64,000 nt of DNA from Pomacea canaliculata. Its lineage: Eukaryota > Mollusca > Gastropoda > Architaenioglossa > Ampullariidae. The position numbers and the translations under genes were made by a program. Under the pieces are notes generated by a model. The model saw nothing but the letters and a program-made list of their open reading frames with translations, was not told the DNA's origin and searched no databases. The stretch covers positions 11,400,074 through 11,464,073 of the forward strand of contig NC_037595.1 in assembly GCF_003073045.1 (NCBI RefSeq), in the 5' to 3' direction. The stretch's first letter is position 1; the number at the start of each line of letters is the position of its first letter. Positions 60,601-64,000 of the stretch are shown here, in pieces.

Positions 60601-62897
60601 GCGTCAAAATGCAATGTCCCCCTTCTCTCCTCCCTCTCTCCACACACGTCCTTCCCTACCCACCCTCACCCCGGCTCCCTGCAAGCGTTACTGATGACTT
60701 TTCCAGCTCGACATCCTCTGCTGCCAGGTAACTGCCGGAGTGATGATACTGATGAACTTGATGTGAGAGAGTGTAGAATGGTGTGGAGGGTGTGGGGAAA
60801 TTTTAAAAAAACAGGATAACGAACAGACAAATTTCTTTTGACCACTAAAAGACAATAATCCAGTCGATGGAAGATAAGACATTTTTTTTGTCAGAGTCTT
60901 TCCAATCTTTCCCTCCATCGACATTCATCTCCAGCAGAACCCACAGCTAACAAACTCAAAACCTCGTCCATCGTCACCGCACGTTTTTCTCGCAGGTCAT
61001 CGGTGTCCACATCTCCAACTTTCTCCTGCCAACTTCCGATCATGTTTTGTCCTCGTCCACCACCACCACCACCCTCTGCCACCCCTAGCTTGATGTATGC
61101 CGGAGGCAGCGTCCCGCAGTCCAGCTATTAACATTCTCGATTGTCCGCCTTTTGCGGCAGCCGCTCCATCAAAGTCTGGTCTGACACCTCCGGGGTCCTT
61201 TGCTTGCCCCGCGCTAAGTACTTGGCGTCTGTCAGATTCCGAGAGCGTGCTTGTGTTTCCTTCGTGCACGATGGAACTCTGGCACCTCTTTCCAAAGAGA
61301 TTATACCGATTAGTTTCATTGCTCTTCACCGTTACCCTCTGCGGTGCCGATACCCGCGCTCCCTCCAATGACTGTACAGTCAGTCAACTAGCTCAAGACT
61401 CAATAGAGAAGACGAAGAGGTTTCGTACAAAGCAATCTTGCCGTTTTGTGGTAAAGACAATAGAAGGTAAATCAACTTTCACAGGGATTGAGGTAATAAT
61501 CGTAAATTAAATCCACATTTTTGTGTCTGACAATACATCGTCAAAAAGAATGATGAATGAGTTTAAAATTCAAACTTTCTGATCCTTCAATCCTATATGC
61601 ACGTATTATGGATGTATAAAAGAATTAATATTTTAAGTGTATGTACTCAATACTACGTTGTGTATATGTGAGTGTAAGTGTTTGTCTATCTTTCAGATAC
61701 AACCTACATAAAATGAGAGTTACAGTGACGTATACCTATAACCGCTTCGAAAAAAGGACGTTTGAACATCCTCCAGAACCATCTCCCATGGTCAAGTTCG
61801 GTTTGTCCTTGCTCTTCTTCTTACTTCTTTCTCGTCAAAATCTCATCTTTTTATAATTTGCTTGAGCAATTATTGCTAACATAAGATATTATATAGTCAG
61901 ACATAACCAGATCCTCTCTAACTTCATCAAAAAAGTTGTTTGAGGAGATCACAGGCCGAGGAGAGTACAGAGCCTCTATGAACTATTAAAGGGGGAAAGA
62001 GATTCAAACTTCAACTCAAAAAATATTCGTTTCTATCAACAGAACAGTAAGTCCAGCTTTAAGATCTGAGAAAAACACAAATTTCAAATCATATAAAATA
62101 ATTTGTTACGATAACTAACCGGCACATGCCTGTGAGACAAATGCATGGCTGCAAAGCATCTTCGAGAAAAAAAAACCCTTGGTCCAAGGTAAAGATAACA
62201 GGAAAAAATTGTTTCAGAAAACAAAAAGTCCATGACAGGCGAAGTCATAGAGGAGAGTTCTGACACGCTGGTGTCGCCATAAACTAGTGCAACCCGCTGG
62301 AGACTATTGCACGTGCGCGGGTTGAGCAAACACCAGCAAGTAGTAGGTTAATAGAGGGGCTCGGGGGCTGCCGCTTTCCAAACAGCAATCTTGATGGGCC
62401 CGTGGAAGGCGGGCATAAATTGGCTTTTTTACTTCCTAACTGGCGAATTAGAGACAGTTTAGTGAAGAGATAAGTAAATCCTTACTTGGGCGGGAAGTTT
62501 TTATATTTATTTGGTGTTAAGTATCAACACACACCACCGCTGGCTCCGGATCAGCAGTACCTCCCCCCGTTTCCTCTTTGCCCCTTCTGTCTGCTCGCTA
62601 ACGAAGGCTTCGTACAAATCATTGTCAATAGGGGATTGTGTTGCTGATACTTCCTGGACTAAGGGTATTAAAAAGGGATGAAACACAGGGAAGGTGGATA
62701 ATAAAGTAGTGGTAGCATAAAATGGAAGTAAACACAATACAATACCTCTCACATCAAGTAGCTTTATCATTTCGATTTGTGTTCATGGGGTTTGTTCTTT
62801 GTGACAGTGGAGCAAACCCCAGGCTGTGAGATTTTCTTCATACCTTCGCATATCTGCTTCATTTAGAGCATCTTCCCTCCCCCAGAGCTTATAATTC
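57685..62897. other. Presumed intron or flank of the MyoD-like gene
   Basis: No bHLH-coding frame on the minus strand. CpG-rich complex islands lie at about 58130-58800, 59480-59720, 60990-61400 and 62270-62500. A 79-codon frame at 61271-61510 on the plus strand opens with a hydrophobic leader-like stretch (LVSLLFTVTLCGA) but has no other support. A 98-base exon-like stretch (62561-62658, minus) is bounded by CCCTTAG and GGGAG/GTACTG, but its end phase (0) does not fit the phase-1 start of the MyoD-like exon. Confidence 0.35.
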
Positions 62898-62986
62898 TGT
62901 CTGTCTGTCTATTTGCTTGCTTGCTTGTTTGTTTGTTTGTTTGTTTGTTTGTTTGTTTGTTTGTTTGTTTGTTTGTTTTTTTGTTT
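62898..62986 (+). repeat. (CTGT)n and (GTTT)n microsatellite
   Basis: CTGT units pass through TTGC units into about 14 GTTT units, ending just before the candidate start codon of the neighbouring small gene. Confidence 0.9.
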
Positions 62987-62991
62987 TCTAT

Positions 62992-63698
62992 ATGTCCATG
63001 ATGAGGTTTCAAAGATGGACTGACAGAATACGTCTTATTGGTAATAAAATTTTTCGACACAAACTGAGAGCGGTGGGAGTCAATGGCCAATGGTGGCCAA
63101 TGACCTCACCAGACTGCAGGCGACATGTGTACAAAAAATCCATGAGGAAGGTAATATTGTTTTTTAAATAAAAATGTGAATCTTCATGTAGAAGTCAGAC
63201 GCTTCCCTCAACATCCGCTCGAGCTCTGCGATGCCGTCGAAGAAGGGAGAGAGACCATCGAAGACATTCAGCCTCAGCCGCCAACTCCCTTGTCCTGCCG
63301 GCCGTCGCTACTCTGATGTGCCAGATAGCAGGAGGAAGTCATCATCGAAAGCAGGTCCAAAATCAGCTATAAATCATACACCAGAGATATCGATACACAT
63401 CTATTGTCAACAGAAGTCCCCAATGTATCAGTGATAACAACACACCAAAAATATATAGTGTAATGCAGGTACCCAGGAAAGTCGCTCTGTGGACGACAAG
63501 AGAGGATTTCTTTCATCGCAGCAGGACAACTCCGTGCTCCTAAGTGTTCTGTCATCCCAATACGAGAGGATGCCAACTAATGACAAGCAGGGAATACTTC
63601 CGACCGCATGGAGTGGTAAGACGGTGCAAGTAGGGATGGTGGTGGTGCAAAGGAAGGACAGGGTCTGTAGGGTGGGGCCCTCAGGTGATGATGCATGA
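62992..63698 (+). CDS. Small three-exon gene of unknown function
   Basis: Exons are 62992-63150, 63192-63354 and 63469-63698. Phases 0 and 1 match across both junctions (GAGGAAG/GTAATA to CATGTAG/AAGTCA; AAAGCAG/GTCCAA to AATGCAG/GTACCC). They join to 183 aa with a stop at 63698. The protein is basic and Ser/Arg/Lys-rich (PSKKGERPSK, DSRRKSSSKAG), then has a helical stretch (NSVLLSVLSSQYERMPTND). No domain is recognised. Exon 3 could instead end at GGAGTG/GTAAGA (63615) and continue beyond the window. Odd points: the first intron would be only 41 bp, and the start codon lies directly after a GTTT microsatellite, so the true 5' end may be further upstream or exon 1 may be spurious. The second junction and third exon are the best supported. 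Confidence 0.45.
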
Positions 63699-63898
63699 GA
63701 GGAGTCTTAGTGTGTCTACCAATGGATATCTCCCTAGATTGTATCTATTGATGTATATATGTGTATATATGAATGAAGATTTCTGTGCATGTGTTACAAA
63801 AGTCAGTTTTAATTGTTGTTGCTATAATTGCATTATGGTCTAAGAATGTGTAATTATAGTAACAGGTACTCTCACCCTTGCTGGAGCTATCCTTAAGC

Positions 63899-63904
63899 AA
63901 TAAA
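63899..63904 (+). terminator. Polyadenylation signal of the small right-end gene
   Basis: AATAAA about 200 bases after the stop codon at 63698, a usual distance for a short 3' UTR. It supports ending the gene here. Confidence 0.45.
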
Positions 63905-64000
63905 GAATTGAATCGAATCTTTTGTTTCTTATTTCTAACAATCCAGGAAACGAGTTTGCCCTTTGAGAACAGCCGCGCTCGGTGCAAACCACTTTGAATT

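Noticed and set aside
61097-61510. 137-codon plus-strand frame, with an internal Met giving a leader-like hydrophobic start
   Set aside because: An equally long frame lies on the opposite strand, as expected for a CpG-rich island, and there is no homology or gene structure. It stays unresolved rather than called.
62561-62658. Minus-strand exon-like stretch, considered as a middle exon of the MyoD-like gene
   Set aside because: Splice-site-like ends and an open frame exist, but it would end in phase 0 while the terminal exon needs phase 1, and its peptide (IDNDLYEAFVSEQ) does not resemble myogenic factors.

Overview
This is AT-rich eukaryotic DNA from an animal. It has spliced genes with GT-AG introns, LINE, SINE and hAT remnants, abundant microsatellites and no bacterial features. 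A family of C1q-domain genes, an intronless chemosensory-like GPCR and what looks like the terminal exon of a MyoD-type factor fit a lophotrochozoan, most likely a mollusc (probably a gastropod). The species cannot be read from the sequence.

About 0.9-34 kb is a decaying tandem array of one unusual gene type: RING finger, two B-boxes and a coiled coil (a TRIM core) joined to a C-terminal C1q domain. Two copies look intact. Copy A (970-4002, 566 aa) and copy B (6925-10571, 592 aa) each have four exons with the same intron phases (0, 0, 1) and a 571-bp third exon. Copy E (28523-33955) keeps all four exons and splice sites but has a one-base deletion in exon 1. Copy C (13941-14473) and copy D (23091-24924) are pseudogenes. 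Smaller relics are an exon-1 stub at 27501 and an intron-3 piece at 34781. No copy has a signal peptide or a collagen stalk, so the predicted products are intracellular E3-ligase-like proteins ending in a C1q module. That arrangement suggests an intracellular recognition-ubiquitylation sensor, comparable in layout to TRIM-PRY/SPRY proteins. This is inference.

The array shows its history. The flank between copies A and B recurs twice more (11.2-12.5 kb and 12.8-13.9 kb). One of these repeats ends where exon 1 should begin, so a gene was lost there. Two further blocks (14.7-16.0 with 25.1-26.7 kb; 16.05-17.2 with 21.1-22.3 kb) are duplicated around the GPCR (18462-19562, minus strand). A tRNA-like SINE (26363) and a 5'-truncated LINE (30478) each have a perfect target-site duplication and an empty paralogous site inside the window. 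Copy E is a mosaic: B-like at its 5' end and A-like from mid exon 2.

About 34-57 kb has no gene I can support. It contains scattered GC-rich islands and simple repeats, plus a possible TATA-driven first exon near 37 kb and a possible exon at 38.0 kb. At 57533-57684 (minus strand) is a clean terminal coding exon whose product matches the C-terminal helix of MyoD-family factors. Its bHLH exon is not in the window. At the right end (62992-63698, plus strand) a small three-exon gene of unknown function is supported by consistent phases and a downstream AATAAA.
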